Source: Streptomyces albireticuli
GTDB lineage: Bacteria > Actinomycetota > Actinomycetes > Streptomycetales > Streptomycetaceae
NCBI RefSeq assembly: GCF_002192455.1
Contig: NZ_CP021744.1
Span: 5,799,501 to 5,863,500, forward strand
Reading direction: 5' to 3'
Length of the DNA stretch: 64,000 nucleotides
The notes under the pieces were generated by a model. That model was not told the DNA's origin, did not search any database, and was given only the letters and a program-made list of their open reading frames with translations. Shown piece after piece: positions 10,276 through 18,770 of the stretch (the first letter of the stretch is position 1; the number at the start of each line of letters is the position of its first letter). Position numbers and translations under genes: made by a program.

Positions 10276-10291
10276 CTGACAGCACTGTCAG
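10276..10291. promoter_or_regulatory. 16-bp inverted repeat just after gap
   Basis: CTGACAG (10276-10282) and CTGTCAG (10285-10291) are perfect 7-bp arms around CA, starting 8 nt after the gap stop codon. It could be a small terminator or the operator of a pgk promoter. Confidence 0.4.
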
Positions 10292-10311
10292 AGGTACCGA
10301 GATGTAGTAGG

Positions 10312-10357
10312 GGACGGGGCTCGTGCGACGCTATGGCGCGTCGTACGGGCCCCGTCC
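10312..10357 (+). terminator. Long stem-loop between gap and pgk
   Basis: Arms 10312-10331 and 10338-10357 pair over about 18 of 20 positions with a 6-nt loop. It would strongly reduce read-through from gap into pgk. A short piece of the window's GC-rich repeat family (10378-10407) follows. Confidence 0.65.
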
Positions 10358-10444
10358 TATGACTGTCCCCCAGCTATCTCCCCCGGCTACCGCCGGGAGG
10401 TGCCCCCAGGGGACCCCGATCACGGAAGTCACCGGAGTCACTGC

Positions 10445-11656
10445 ATGAAGACGATCGACGAACTCCTCCAGGACGGCGTCGAGGGCAAGCGGGTCTTCGT
10501 CCGCGCCGACCTCAACGTGCCGCTCGACGGCACCACCATCACCGACGACGGCCGCATCCGCGCCGTCGCGCCGACGATCGCCAAGCTCGCCGAAGCCGGC
10601 GCCAAGGTGATCGTCGCCTCCCACCTGGGCCGTCCCAAGGGCGCCCCGGACCCCCGGTTCTCCCTCGCCCCGGCCGCCACGCGGCTCGGCGAGATCCTGG
10701 GCAAGCCGGTCACGTTCGCCACCGACACGGTCGGGGACAGCGCGAAGGCCACCGTCGCCGCACTGGCGAACGGCGAGGTCACGCTGCTGGAGAACCTCCG
10801 TTTCAACGCGGGCGAGACCAGCAAGGACGACGCCGAGCGCGGCGCGTTCGCCGACGAGCTGGCGGCCCTGGCCGACATCTACGTCGGTGACGGCTTCGGT
10901 GCGGTGCACCGCAAGCACGCCTCCGTCTTCGACCTCCCGGCGCGCCTCCCGCACGCCGCCGGCGACCTGATCGCCACCGAGGTCGGCGTCCTGAAGAAGC
11001 TCACCGAGGACGTCGCGCGCCCCTACGTGGTGGTGCTCGGCGGCGCCAAGGTCTCCGACAAGCTGGGTGTCATCGACAACCTGCTGGAGAAGGCCGACCG
11101 CATCCTCATCGGCGGCGGCATGTCCTACACCTTCCTCAAGGCCAAGGGCCACGAGGTCGGCATCTCGCTGCTCCAGGAGGACCAGATCCCGGTCTGCCTG
11201 GAGTACCTGGCGCGGGCCGAGAAGCGCGGCGTGGAGTTCGTCCTCCCCGTCGACGTCCTGGTCTCCGCCGACTTCCCGGACCTGAAGACCAAGGCCCCGG
11301 CCAACCCGGAGCTCGTCGCCTCGGACGCCATCCCGGCGGACAAGGAGGGCCTGGACATCGGCCCGAAGACGCGCGAGCTCTACGCCTCGAAGCTCGCCGA
11401 CGCCGGCACCGTCTTCTGGAACGGTCCGATGGGCGTCTTCGAGCACCCCGACTACGCCAACGGCACCAAGGCCGTGGCGCAGGGCCTGCTCGAAAGCTCC
11501 GCCTTCACCGTCGTCGGCGGTGGCGACTCGGCCGCGGCCGTGCGCCTGCTGGGCTTCGACGAGAATGCTTTCGGCCACATTTCGACCGGCGGCGGCGCCA
11601 GCCTCGAGTACCTCGAGGGCAAGACGCTCCCCGGCCTCGCCGCACTGGAGGACTGA
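10445..11656 (+). CDS. pgk: Phosphoglycerate kinase
   Basis: The enzyme transfers phosphate from 1,3-bisphosphoglycerate to ADP in glycolysis. The substrate motif VRADLNVPLDG is near residues 19-29, ASHLGRPKG follows, and the nucleotide-binding C-terminal half holds FWNGPMGVFE and GGGDSAAA. At 403 residues it has the usual length. ATG at 10445 starts at the conserved MKTIDEL; an upstream in-frame ATG at 10400 falls in repeat-like sequence and is rejected. Only 6 nt separate it from tpi. Confidence 0.97.
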   Translation: MKTIDELLQDGVEGKRVFVRADLNVPLDGTTITDDGRIRAVAPTIAKLAEAGAKVIVASHLGRPKGAPDPRFSLAPAATRLGEILGKPVTFATDTVGDSAKATVAALANGEVTLLENLRFNAGETSKDDAERGAFADELAALADIYVGDGFGAVHRKHASVFDLPARLPHAAGDLIATEVGVLKKLTEDVARPYVVVLGGAKVSDKLGVIDNLLEKADRILIGGGMSYTFLKAKGHEVGISLLQEDQIPVCLEYLARAEKRGVEFVLPVDVLVSADFPDLKTKAPANPELVASDAIPADKEGLDIGPKTRELYASKLADAGTVFWNGPMGVFEHPDYANGTKAVAQGLLESSAFTVVGGGDSAAAVRLLGFDENAFGHISTGGGASLEYLEGKTLPGLAALED

Positions 11657-11662
11657 ACCACC

Positions 11663-12439
11663 GTGACTGACCGCACCCCGCTGATGGCGGGCAACTGGAA
11701 GATGAACCTCAACCACCTTGAGGCCATCGCCCACGTCCAGAAGCTCTCCTTCGCGCTCGCCGACAAGGACTACGACGCCACCGAGGTCGCCGTCCTGGCC
11801 CCCTTCACCGACCTGCGCTCGGTGCAGACGCTGGTCGACGGCGACAAGCTCAAGATCAAGTACGGCGCCCAGGACCTCTCGGCGTACGACTCCGGTGCCT
11901 ACACCGGCGAGATCTCCGGCGCCATGCTCTCCAAGCTGAAGTGCACCTACGTGGCCGTCGGCCACTCGGAGCGCCGCCAGTACCACGGCGAGTCGGACGA
12001 GATCTGCAACGCCAAGGTCAAGGCCGCCTACCGGCACGGCCTCACCCCGATCCTCTGCGTCGGCGAGGGCCTGGACGTCCGCAAGGCCGGCGCCCAGGTC
12101 CCGCACACCCTCGCGCAGGTCGACGGTGCCCTCAAGGACATCCCGGCCGAGCAGGCCGAGACCATCGTGATCGCCTATGAGCCGGTGTGGGCCATCGGCA
12201 CCGGCGAGGTCGCGACCCCCGAGGACGCGCAGGAGGTCTGCGGCGCCATCCGCGGCCGCCTCGCCGAGCTCTACGGCCGTGAGGTCGCCGACAAGATCCG
12301 CATCCAGTACGGCGGCTCCGTCAAGTCCGGCAACATCGCCGCGATCATGGCGCAGCCCGACGTCGACGGTGCCCTGATCGGCGGCGCCGCGCTGGACGTG
12401 GACGACTTCGTCAAGATCGTCCGGTTCCGCGACCAGTAG
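11663..12439 (+). CDS. tpiA: Triosephosphate isomerase
   Basis: It interconverts dihydroxyacetone phosphate and glyceraldehyde-3-phosphate. Catalytic residues are visible: Lys13 in GNWKMN, His101 in VGHSERR and Glu173 in AYEPVWAIGTG. The phosphate-binding QYGGSVK and GGAAL motifs are present near the C-terminus. The GTG start gives 258 residues, normal for the family. It sits 6 nt after pgk and is probably cotranscribed with it. Confidence 0.97.
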   Translation: MTDRTPLMAGNWKMNLNHLEAIAHVQKLSFALADKDYDATEVAVLAPFTDLRSVQTLVDGDKLKIKYGAQDLSAYDSGAYTGEISGAMLSKLKCTYVAVGHSERRQYHGESDEICNAKVKAAYRHGLTPILCVGEGLDVRKAGAQVPHTLAQVDGALKDIPAEQAETIVIAYEPVWAIGTGEVATPEDAQEVCGAIRGRLAELYGREVADKIRIQYGGSVKSGNIAAIMAQPDVDGALIGGAALDVDDFVKIVRFRDQ

Positions 12440-12450
12440 CGGCGCTATGA

Positions 12451-12514
12451 CGACGGGTGCTCCCCGTCGTACCCTGTCGGGGCCGGGACCGGCGCTTTCG
12501 CGCCGCCCGGCCCC
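12451..12514 (+). terminator. Two stem-loops between tpiA and secG
   Basis: The first stem pairs 12451-12457 with 12463-12469. The second pairs 12479-12487 with 12506-12514 and an inner GGCGC/GCGCC around a TTTC loop. They may terminate or attenuate the glycolytic transcript before secG. Confidence 0.5.
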
Positions 12515-12547
12515 TCACCGTTCCAGTCCGAGAGAGTTGGTCCAGCC

Positions 12548-12784
12548 GTGGTCATGGGGTTCTCGATCGCCCTCATCGTCTTCAGCCTGCTGATGATGAT
12601 GCTGGTGCTCATGCACAAGGGGAAGGGCGGCGGTCTGTCCGACATGTTCGGTGGCGGCATGCAGTCCTCCGTCGGCGGCTCCTCGGTCGCCGAGCGCAAC
12701 CTCGACCGCATCACCGTGGTCGTCGGTCTGCTGTGGTTCGCGTGCATTGTCGTGCTCGGCCTGCTGATGAAGCTCGATAGCTGA
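12548..12784 (+). CDS. secG: Preprotein translocase subunit SecG
   Basis: SecG is the small membrane subunit of the SecYEG protein export channel. The 78-residue protein has two hydrophobic segments (about residues 3-22 and 55-75) with the loop GKGGGLSDMFGGG between them, typical of the family. GTG at 12548 and ATG at 12554 are both possible starts; AGAGAG upstream fits either. Its position after tpi is conserved in Streptomyces and many other bacteria. Confidence 0.93.
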   Translation: MVMGFSIALIVFSLLMMMLVLMHKGKGGGLSDMFGGGMQSSVGGSSVAERNLDRITVVVGLLWFACIVVLGLLMKLDS

Positions 12785-12795
12785 CGTACCGTCGT

Positions 12796-12824
12796 GGACG
12801 CGGCCTATCATTGAGGTCGCGTCC
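12796..12824 (+). terminator. Stem-loop after secG
   Basis: Arms 12796-12806 and 12814-12824 pair in 10 of 11 positions around a 7-nt loop, starting 12 nt after the stop codon. Confidence 0.6.
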
Positions 12825-12851
12825 TCGCGGCCGGGCTGTAACTCCAGCCAC

Positions 12852-12879
12852 TGGACGCGCGTTGGGCCTTACGTAGACT
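12852..12879 (+). promoter_or_regulatory. Possible vegetative promoter of the rbpA-like gene
   Basis: TGGACG (12852-12857) and TAGACT (12874-12879) are 16 nt apart and match four of six bases at each hexamer of a principal-sigma promoter. The start would lie about 80 nt before the GTG. I did not see a SigR-type promoter here. Confidence 0.35.
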
Positions 12880-12968
12880 GGGGCGCCCGCAGCGGAGCCG
12901 TTCCGCAGGCCCCGTGGCGCAGCCGCTATCCGGCACAGTGCAGCACCATCACGCAGGGAGTTACGACC

Positions 12969-13304
12969 GTGGCAAGTGGCAACGCGATCCGAGGGAGTCG
13001 GGTCGGAGCGGGGCCGATGGGGGAGGCCGAGCGGGGCGAGTCCGCGCCGCGCCTCCGCATCTCCTTCTGGTGTTCCAACGGGCACGAGACGCAGCCGAGC
13101 TTCGCCAGTGACGCACAGGTACCGGACACCTGGGACTGCCCGCGCTGCGGCTTCCCGGCCGGTCAGGACCGGGACAGTCCGCCGGACCCGCCGCGGACCG
13201 AGCCCTACAAGACGCACCTCGCCTATGTACGTGAGCGGCGGAGCGACGCGGACGGCGAGGCGATCCTCGCCGAGGCGCTCGCCAAGCTCCGCGGAGAGAT
13301 CTGA
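12969..13304 (+). CDS. rbpA: RNA polymerase-binding protein of the RbpA family
   Basis: RbpA binds the principal sigma factor and the polymerase and stabilises open promoter complexes in actinobacteria. A basic N-terminal tail is followed by a small beta core with probable metal ligands (WCSNGHE and WDCPRCG), a linker and the C-terminal sigma-binding helix region EPYKTHLAYVRERR. Length is 111 residues, as in known RbpA. The GTG start has AGGGAG upstream. Streptomyces can carry an RbpA paralogue, and I cannot tell from sequence alone whether this is the main copy. It lies between secG and pgi, flanked by terminators, so it is probably its own transcription unit. Confidence 0.88.
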   Translation: MASGNAIRGSRVGAGPMGEAERGESAPRLRISFWCSNGHETQPSFASDAQVPDTWDCPRCGFPAGQDRDSPPDPPRTEPYKTHLAYVRERRSDADGEAILAEALAKLRGEI

Positions 13305-13322
13305 GCGGCGCGACACACCACA

Positions 13323-13366
13323 GCGGCCCGGCCGCGCACCTGTCACCAGGGGCGCGGCCGGGCCGC
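13323..13366 (+). terminator. Strong stem-loop after the rbpA-like gene
   Basis: A perfect 15-bp stem (13323-13337 with 13352-13366) has a 14-nt loop and starts 18 nt after the stop codon. Confidence 0.7.
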
Positions 13367-13448
13367 CGCCGTGCGGGGGGTCGCATCGTCCCGAGCTCTG
13401 ATCAATTAGGTTGGAATCCGGCGGGGTGGCTACGAGAGAAGTGGGCTG

Positions 13449-15110
13449 ATGTCCGAGATGAACGCAGAGAGCCGCGGCAGGCTCGACCAGACGCCTGAGT
13501 GGAACGCGCTGGCCAAGCACCGGGAAGAGCTCGGGGAGGTGCACCTGCGGAAGCTGTTCGCGGACGATCCGCGCCGGGCCGAGCGCCTGTCGCTCACCGT
13601 GGGCGACCTGCACCTCGACTACTCCAAGCACCTCGTCACGGACGAGACGCTGCGCCTGCTGCGCGCGCTCGCGGCGGCGAGCGGGGTCACGGAGCTCCGG
13701 GACGCCATGTTCCGCGGCGAGAAGATCAACACCACCGAGGACCGCGCCGTGCTGCACACGGCGCTCCGGGCCCCCGAGTCGGCCGTGGTCAAGGTCGACG
13801 GGGAGAACGTCGTGCCGGCCGTGCACGCCGTGCTGCGCAAGATGCAGATCTTCGCCGACCGGGTCCGTTCGGGTGACTGGAAGGGCCACACCGGCGCCCG
13901 CATCAGGAACGTCGTCAACATCGGCATCGGCGGATCCGACCTCGGTCCGGCGATGGCGTACGAGGCGCTGCGCGCCTTCACCGCCCGCGACCTGACGTTC
14001 CGTTTCGTGTCGAACGTCGACGGCGCGGATCTGCACGAGGCCGTGCGGGACCTGGACCCCGCCGAGACGCTCTTCATCGTCGCCTCGAAGACCTTCACGA
14101 CCATCGAGACCATCACCAACGCCACCTCCGCCCGCAACTGGCTGCTGACCGGTCTGCGCGCGGGCGAGGAGGCGGTGGCCAAGCACTTCGTGGCGCTGTC
14201 GACGAACGAGGAGAAGGTCTCCGAGTTCGGCATCGACACCGCCAACATGTTCGAGTTCTGGGACTGGGTCGGCGGCCGCTATTCGTACGACTCGGCCATC
14301 GGGCTCTCCTTGATGATCGCCATCGGCCCGGACCGCTTCCGGGAGATGCTGGCCGGCTTCCACCTCGTCGACGAGCACTTCCGCTGCGCGCCGCCCGAGG
14401 AGAACGTCCCGCTGCTGCTCGGTCTGCTCGGCGTCTGGTACGGCAACTTCCACGACGCCCAGTCGCACGCGGTGCTGCCCTACAGCCACTACCTGTCCAA
14501 GTTCGCCGCGTACCTCCAGCAGCTGGACATGGAGTCCAACGGCAAGTCCGTGGACCGCGACGGGCACCCCGTCAACTGGCAGACGGGCCCGGTGGTGTGG
14601 GGCACCCCCGGCACCAACGGCCAGCACGCGTATTACCAGTTGATCCACCAGGGCACGAAGCTGATCCCCGCGGACTTCATCGGCTTCGCCAAGCCGGTCG
14701 ACGACCTGCTGCCGGGGCTGGTGGCCCAGCACGACCTGCTGATGGCCAACCTCTTCGCCCAGGGCCAGGCCCTCGCCTTCGGCAAGACCGCGGAGGAGGT
14801 GGCGGCGGAGGGCGTCCCCGCGGAGCTGGTCCCGCACAAGACGTTCCGCGGCAACCACCCGACGACGACCATCCTCGCGAGTGAACTCAGCCCGTCGGTG
14901 CTGGGGCAGCTGATCGCTTTGTACGAGCACAAGGTGTTCGTCCAGGGTGCGATCTGGAACATCGACTCCTTCGACCAGTGGGGTGTGGAGCTGGGGAAGG
15001 TGCTGGCGAAGCGGGTGGAGCCGGCGCTTACGGCCGGTGCCGATGTTCCGGGGCTGGACGGGTCGACGGCGGCGCTGGTGGCCCGCTACCGCGAGTTGCG
15101 GGGGCGCTAG
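13449..15110 (+). CDS. pgi: Glucose-6-phosphate isomerase
   Basis: It interconverts glucose-6-phosphate and fructose-6-phosphate, the branch between glycolysis and the pentose phosphate pathway. Family motifs include GIGGSDLGPAMAYEAL, the active-site regions QLDMESNGKS and GQHAYYQLIHQG, and the C-terminal FDQWGVELGK with the catalytic lysine. Length is 553 residues, the long form common in actinobacteria. Starts at 13449 and 13458 are both ATG; the first has GAGAGAAG upstream. It converges with the pentose phosphate operon on the other strand. Confidence 0.97.
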   Translation: MSEMNAESRGRLDQTPEWNALAKHREELGEVHLRKLFADDPRRAERLSLTVGDLHLDYSKHLVTDETLRLLRALAAASGVTELRDAMFRGEKINTTEDRAVLHTALRAPESAVVKVDGENVVPAVHAVLRKMQIFADRVRSGDWKGHTGARIRNVVNIGIGGSDLGPAMAYEALRAFTARDLTFRFVSNVDGADLHEAVRDLDPAETLFIVASKTFTTIETITNATSARNWLLTGLRAGEEAVAKHFVALSTNEEKVSEFGIDTANMFEFWDWVGGRYSYDSAIGLSLMIAIGPDRFREMLAGFHLVDEHFRCAPPEENVPLLLGLLGVWYGNFHDAQSHAVLPYSHYLSKFAAYLQQLDMESNGKSVDRDGHPVNWQTGPVVWGTPGTNGQHAYYQLIHQGTKLIPADFIGFAKPVDDLLPGLVAQHDLLMANLFAQGQALAFGKTAEEVAAEGVPAELVPHKTFRGNHPTTTILASELSPSVLGQLIALYEHKVFVQGAIWNIDSFDQWGVELGKVLAKRVEPALTAGADVPGLDGSTAALVARYRELRGR

Positions 15111-15119
15111 CCGCGCGGG

Positions 15120-15308
15120 CTTTCCCGGGGCTCCGCCCCGGACCCCGGTCCTCAACCGCCGGACGGGCTGATTTGTTGCCCGGAACCGGGCGAAATTCAG
15201 CCCGGCCGGCGTTTGAGGCCACCGCGCGGAGCGCGGAACGGGGGCCCGGGGGCAGAGCCTCCGGTTTCGGGAAGGGGCGGGGTGGGGACAGAGCCCCGCG
15301 CAGCGGCA
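15120..15308. repeat. GC-rich inverted repeat element at the pgi/pgl junction (copy 1)
   Basis: Two oppositely oriented modules meet here. The central arms 15151-15171 and 15197-15217 match in 19 of 21 positions. Each outer part has a short hairpin of the type CCGGGGC-TCC-GCCCCGG. The right half is closely similar, in reverse orientation, to the element at 59879-60066. Confidence 0.75.
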
Positions 15309-15333
15309 TCCCACCGCACCCCCACCCGCATAC

Positions 15334-15376
15334 GGCGACGGCCCGCCCCCTGGCAACCAGGAGGCGGGCCGTCGCC
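15334..15376. terminator. Bidirectional terminator between pgi and pgl
   Basis: A perfect 14-bp stem (15334-15347 with 15363-15376) is extended by an inner CCTGG/CCAGG pairing. It ends 15 nt before the pgl stop codon on the other strand, so it can serve both converging transcripts. Confidence 0.7.
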
Positions 15377-15390
15377 GTCAGACGAACCCG

Positions 15391-16170
15391 TCAGGGCGAA
15401 GACGGCGGGTACAACCCCCGCGGCAACTTCGCCGCAGCCGCCGCGTCCAGCAGCCACAGCGTCCGGCGGCGCCCGTACGCCCCCGCCGCCGGGGCCTGGA
15501 TCTCGCCCGCTCCGGACAGCGCCATCGTCACCGCGTCGGCCTTGTCCTCGCCGGCCGCCAGCAGCCAGACCTCCCGCGCGGCGCGGATCGCCGGCAGGGT
15601 CAGCGAGACCCGGGTCGGCGGCGGCTTCGGCGCGCCGTGCACGCCGACGACCGTGCGCTCGGTCTCCCGGACGCCCGGGAGCTCGGGGAAGAGCGAGGCC
15701 ACGTGCGTGTCGGGGCCGACGCCCAGGAGGAGGACGTCGAAGGACGGCACGGGGCCGTGGTCCTCGGGCCGCGCGGCCGCGGCGAGCTCGGCCGCGTAGG
15801 CCGCGGCCGCCGCGTCGGCGTCGTCGTGGGTGCCGTCGGCCGCGGGCATGAAGTGCACCCGGGCCGGGTCCAGCGCCACCGAGTCCAGCAGCGCCTCGCG
15901 TGCCTGCGTGGCGTTGCGCTCGGGGTCGCCCTCGGGCAGGAACCGCTCGTCGCCCCACCACAGGTCCAGGCGCGACCAGTCCACCGCGTCCCGCGCGGGC
16001 GCGGTGGCGAGGGCCGCGAGCAGCCCGTTGCCGTTGCGCCCGCCGGTGAGGACGACGGAGGCCGAGCCGCGCGCGGTCTGGGCGTCCACGATCTTCGTGA
16101 TCAGCCGGGCCGCCGCGGCCTGCGCCATCAGCTCCTTGTCCCGGTGGACGACGATCTGCGGGGTGCTCAC
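15391..16170 (-). CDS. pgl: 6-phosphogluconolactonase
   Basis: It hydrolyses 6-phosphogluconolactone in the oxidative pentose phosphate pathway. The 259-residue protein has the SugarP isomerase-like motifs LTGGRNGNG, WWGDERFLP and GVGPDTHVASLFPE (the last is usually GPDGHTASLFP). The GTG start overlaps the opcA stop by 4 nt, which sets the start and indicates translational coupling. It is the last gene of the tkt-tal-zwf-opcA-pgl operon. Confidence 0.95.
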   Translation of the reverse strand: MSTPQIVVHRDKELMAQAAAARLITKIVDAQTARGSASVVLTGGRNGNGLLAALATAPARDAVDWSRLDLWWGDERFLPEGDPERNATQAREALLDSVALDPARVHFMPAADGTHDDADAAAAAYAAELAAAARPEDHGPVPSFDVLLLGVGPDTHVASLFPELPGVRETERTVVGVHGAPKPPPTRVSLTLPAIRAAREVWLLAAGEDKADAVTMALSGAGEIQAPAAGAYGRRRTLWLLDAAAAAKLPRGLYPPSSP

Positions 16171-17246
16171 TTGCCGGCCGCCTTCTTGCCGGAGGCCTTC
16201 TTGGCGGGCGCCGGCGCGGCGGCCGCCCCGGCCTCCGGAGCGGCGTCGGCGGCCTCGGAGGAGGCGGCCTTCGCGTCCTTGGCCGGAGCGGCCGGGGCCG
16301 GGGCCTTGGCCGCCGCGGAGCCGTCGCTGAGCCGCTCCACGCCGTACTTCAGCGCGGACTCGTAGGTGATGTCCGGGTCGAGCCGGCGCAGCTCCTCGGC
16401 GAGGAGCTCCGCGGTGTCGCGCCGGTTGAGCGCGACGGCGCGGTCCGGCTGGCCGGGCATGCAGAGCGTGGCCAGGGTGCCGTTGGGGCGGTCCAGGACG
16501 ATCTGGCCGTTCTTGGTCTCCATGCGGACGGCCGTGAGGCCGGGGCCCTCGGAGATGGTCCGCTTCACGGGGATCCCGAGGCGGTCGGCCAGCCACATCG
16601 CGAGCAGCTCGCCGCTCGGGTTGTAGCCCTCGCCCTCGACCTCGGCCGACAGGACGTCGACCTGCTGCTGGTCCAGGGCGGCCGCGAGCATGGAGCGCCA
16701 CGGCGTGATCCGGGTCCAGGCCAGGTCGGTGTCGCCGGGCGTGTAGTGCGCGGCGCGGGCCGACACCTCCGCGAGGGGGTCCTCGGCGGCGTAGGTGTCG
16801 GTGACCCGGCGCTGGGCCAGGGCGCCCAGCGGGTCCTTCTCGGGGCTGACCGGGGAGGTGACCGGCCACCAGACGACCACGGGGGCGTCGGGCAGCAGCA
16901 GCGGCAGCACGACCGACTGGGCGTGGTCGATGACGTCGCCGTAGAGCCGCAGCACCACGGTCTCGCCGGTGCCGGCGCTGGTGCCGACCCGGACCTCGGC
17001 GTCGAGGCGGGCCTTGGCGCGGTCGCGCGGGGAGCGGCTCACGCGCTTGATGACGACGAGCTTGCGCGAGGGGTGCTCGCGGGAGGCCTCGTTGGCCGCC
17101 TTGAGCGCGTCGTAGGCGTGCTCCTCGTCGGTGACGATGACGAGGGTGAGCACCATGCCGATGGCCGGGGTGCCGATGGCGCGGCGGCCCTGGACCAGGG
17201 CACTGTTGATCTTGCTGGACGTGGTGTCCGTGAGGTCCATCTTCAT
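16167..17246 (-). CDS. opcA: Glucose-6-phosphate dehydrogenase assembly protein OpcA
   Basis: OpcA is needed for activity or assembly of glucose-6-phosphate dehydrogenase in cyanobacteria and actinobacteria. The conserved part (about residues 1-305) begins with the zwf-coupled MKMDLTDTTSS and includes PVVVWWP. The last 50 residues are an Ala/Lys/Pro-rich low-complexity tail (ending KKASGKKAAGK) beyond the conserved domain, probably disordered. ATG overlaps the zwf stop by 4 nt; a second ATG two codons later is possible. Confidence 0.93.
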   Translation of the reverse strand: MKMDLTDTTSSKINSALVQGRRAIGTPAIGMVLTLVIVTDEEHAYDALKAANEASREHPSRKLVVIKRVSRSPRDRAKARLDAEVRVGTSAGTGETVVLRLYGDVIDHAQSVVLPLLLPDAPVVVWWPVTSPVSPEKDPLGALAQRRVTDTYAAEDPLAEVSARAAHYTPGDTDLAWTRITPWRSMLAAALDQQQVDVLSAEVEGEGYNPSGELLAMWLADRLGIPVKRTISEGPGLTAVRMETKNGQIVLDRPNGTLATLCMPGQPDRAVALNRRDTAELLAEELRRLDPDITYESALKYGVERLSDGSAAAKAPAPAAPAKDAKAASSEAADAAPEAGAAAAPAPAKKASGKKAAGK

Positions 17247-18769
17247 GGCCGGCGCCAGCTCCGTCCGTCTCGTGCGAGCATCTCGTCCGCTTCGACCGGG
17301 CCCCAGGTGCCGGCGGGGTAGGACGCGGGCTTGCCGTGGGTGTCCCAGTACCGCTCGATCGGGTCGAGGATCTGCCAGGACAGCTCGACCTCCTTCAGGC
17401 GGGGGAAGAGGTTGGCGTCGCCCAGCAGCACATCGAGGATGAGCCGCTCGTAGGCCTCGGGGCTGGACTCGGTGAACGACTCGCCGTAGGCGAAGTCCAT
17501 CGAGACGTCCCGGACCTCCATCGAGGTGCCCGGCACCTTGGAGCCGAACCGCAGGGTGACGCCCTCGTCCGGCTGCACCCGGATGACCAGGGCGTTCTGC
17601 CCCAGCTCCTCGGTCGCGGTGTGGTCGAACGGCGAGTGCGGGGCGCGCTGGAAGACGACCGCGATCTCGGTGACGCGGCGGCCGAGCCGCTTGCCGGTGC
17701 GCAGGTAGAAGGGGACGCCCGCCCAGCGGCGGTTGTCGATCTCCAGCTTGATCGCGGCGTAGGTGTCGGTCTTGGAGTGCGGGTCGATGCCCTCTTCCTC
17801 CAGGTAGCCGACGACCTCCTCGCCGCCCTGCCAGCCGTGCGCGTACTGGCCGCGGACGGTCTCCTTGCCGAGGTCCTTGGGCAGCCGGACGGCGCCCAGC
17901 ACCTTGGTCTTCTCCGCGACGAGCGCGTCCGCCTCGAAGGAGGCGGGCTCCTCCATGGCGGTCAGCGCGAGCAGCTGGAGCAGGTGGTTCTGGATGACGT
18001 CACGGGCGGCGCCGATGCCGTCGTAGTAGCCTGCGCGGCCGCCGATGCCGATGTCCTCGGCCATGGTGATCTGCACGTGGTCGACGTACGACCGGTTCCA
18101 GATCGGCTCGAAGAGGGTGTTGGCGAAGCGGAGCGCCAGGATGTTCTGGACGGTCTCCTTGCCCAGGTAGTGGTCGATCCGGAAGACCTCTTCGGTCGGG
18201 AAGACCTCGTGGACGACCTTGTTGAGCTCCTGGGCGCTGGCCAGGTCGTGGCCGAAGGGCTTCTCGATGACGGCGCGCCGCCAGGAGCCCTCCTTCTGGT
18301 CGGCCAGGCCGTGCTTCTTGAGCTGCTGGACGACCTTGGGGAAGAACTTCGGCGGCACGGACAGGTAGAAGGCGAAGTTTCCGCCGGTGCCCTGGGCCTT
18401 GTCGAGCTCCTGGATGGTGTCCTTGAGCGTCTCGAAGGCCACGTCGTCGTCGAAGTCGCCCTGCACGAAGCGGCAGCCCTGCACCAGCTGCTGCCAGACC
18501 TCCTCGCGGAAGGGCGTGCGGGAGTGTTCCTTGACGGCGTCGTGGACGATCTGCGCGAAGTCCTCGTTCTCCCAGTCACGGCGGGCGAAGCCGATGAGGG
18601 AGAAGCCCGGCGGCAGCAGCCCCCGGTTGGCGAGGTCGTAGACCGCCGGCATCAGCTTTTTCCGGGACAAATCGCCCGTGACGCCAAAGATGACCAGGCC
18701 CGACGGCCCCGCGATACGCGGGAGCCGTCGGTCCTGAGCGTCACGCAGCGGATTGCTGCTTGTGCTCAA
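17243..18769 (-). CDS. zwf: Glucose-6-phosphate 1-dehydrogenase
   Basis: It oxidises glucose-6-phosphate to the lactone with reduction of NADP. The N-terminal Rossmann motif GVTGDLSRKKL and the active-site motif RIDHYLGKE are intact. I choose the TTG at 18767-18769, one nucleotide after the tal stop, giving 508 residues starting STSSNPLRDA, which fits the family N-terminus. A longer in-frame reading would run far into tal. Its stop overlaps the opcA start, so Zwf and its assembly factor are made together. Confidence 0.96.
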   Translation of the reverse strand: MSTSSNPLRDAQDRRLPRIAGPSGLVIFGVTGDLSRKKLMPAVYDLANRGLLPPGFSLIGFARRDWENEDFAQIVHDAVKEHSRTPFREEVWQQLVQGCRFVQGDFDDDVAFETLKDTIQELDKAQGTGGNFAFYLSVPPKFFPKVVQQLKKHGLADQKEGSWRRAVIEKPFGHDLASAQELNKVVHEVFPTEEVFRIDHYLGKETVQNILALRFANTLFEPIWNRSYVDHVQITMAEDIGIGGRAGYYDGIGAARDVIQNHLLQLLALTAMEEPASFEADALVAEKTKVLGAVRLPKDLGKETVRGQYAHGWQGGEEVVGYLEEEGIDPHSKTDTYAAIKLEIDNRRWAGVPFYLRTGKRLGRRVTEIAVVFQRAPHSPFDHTATEELGQNALVIRVQPDEGVTLRFGSKVPGTSMEVRDVSMDFAYGESFTESSPEAYERLILDVLLGDANLFPRLKEVELSWQILDPIERYWDTHGKPASYPAGTWGPVEADEMLARDGRSWRRP

Positions 18770-18770
18770 T

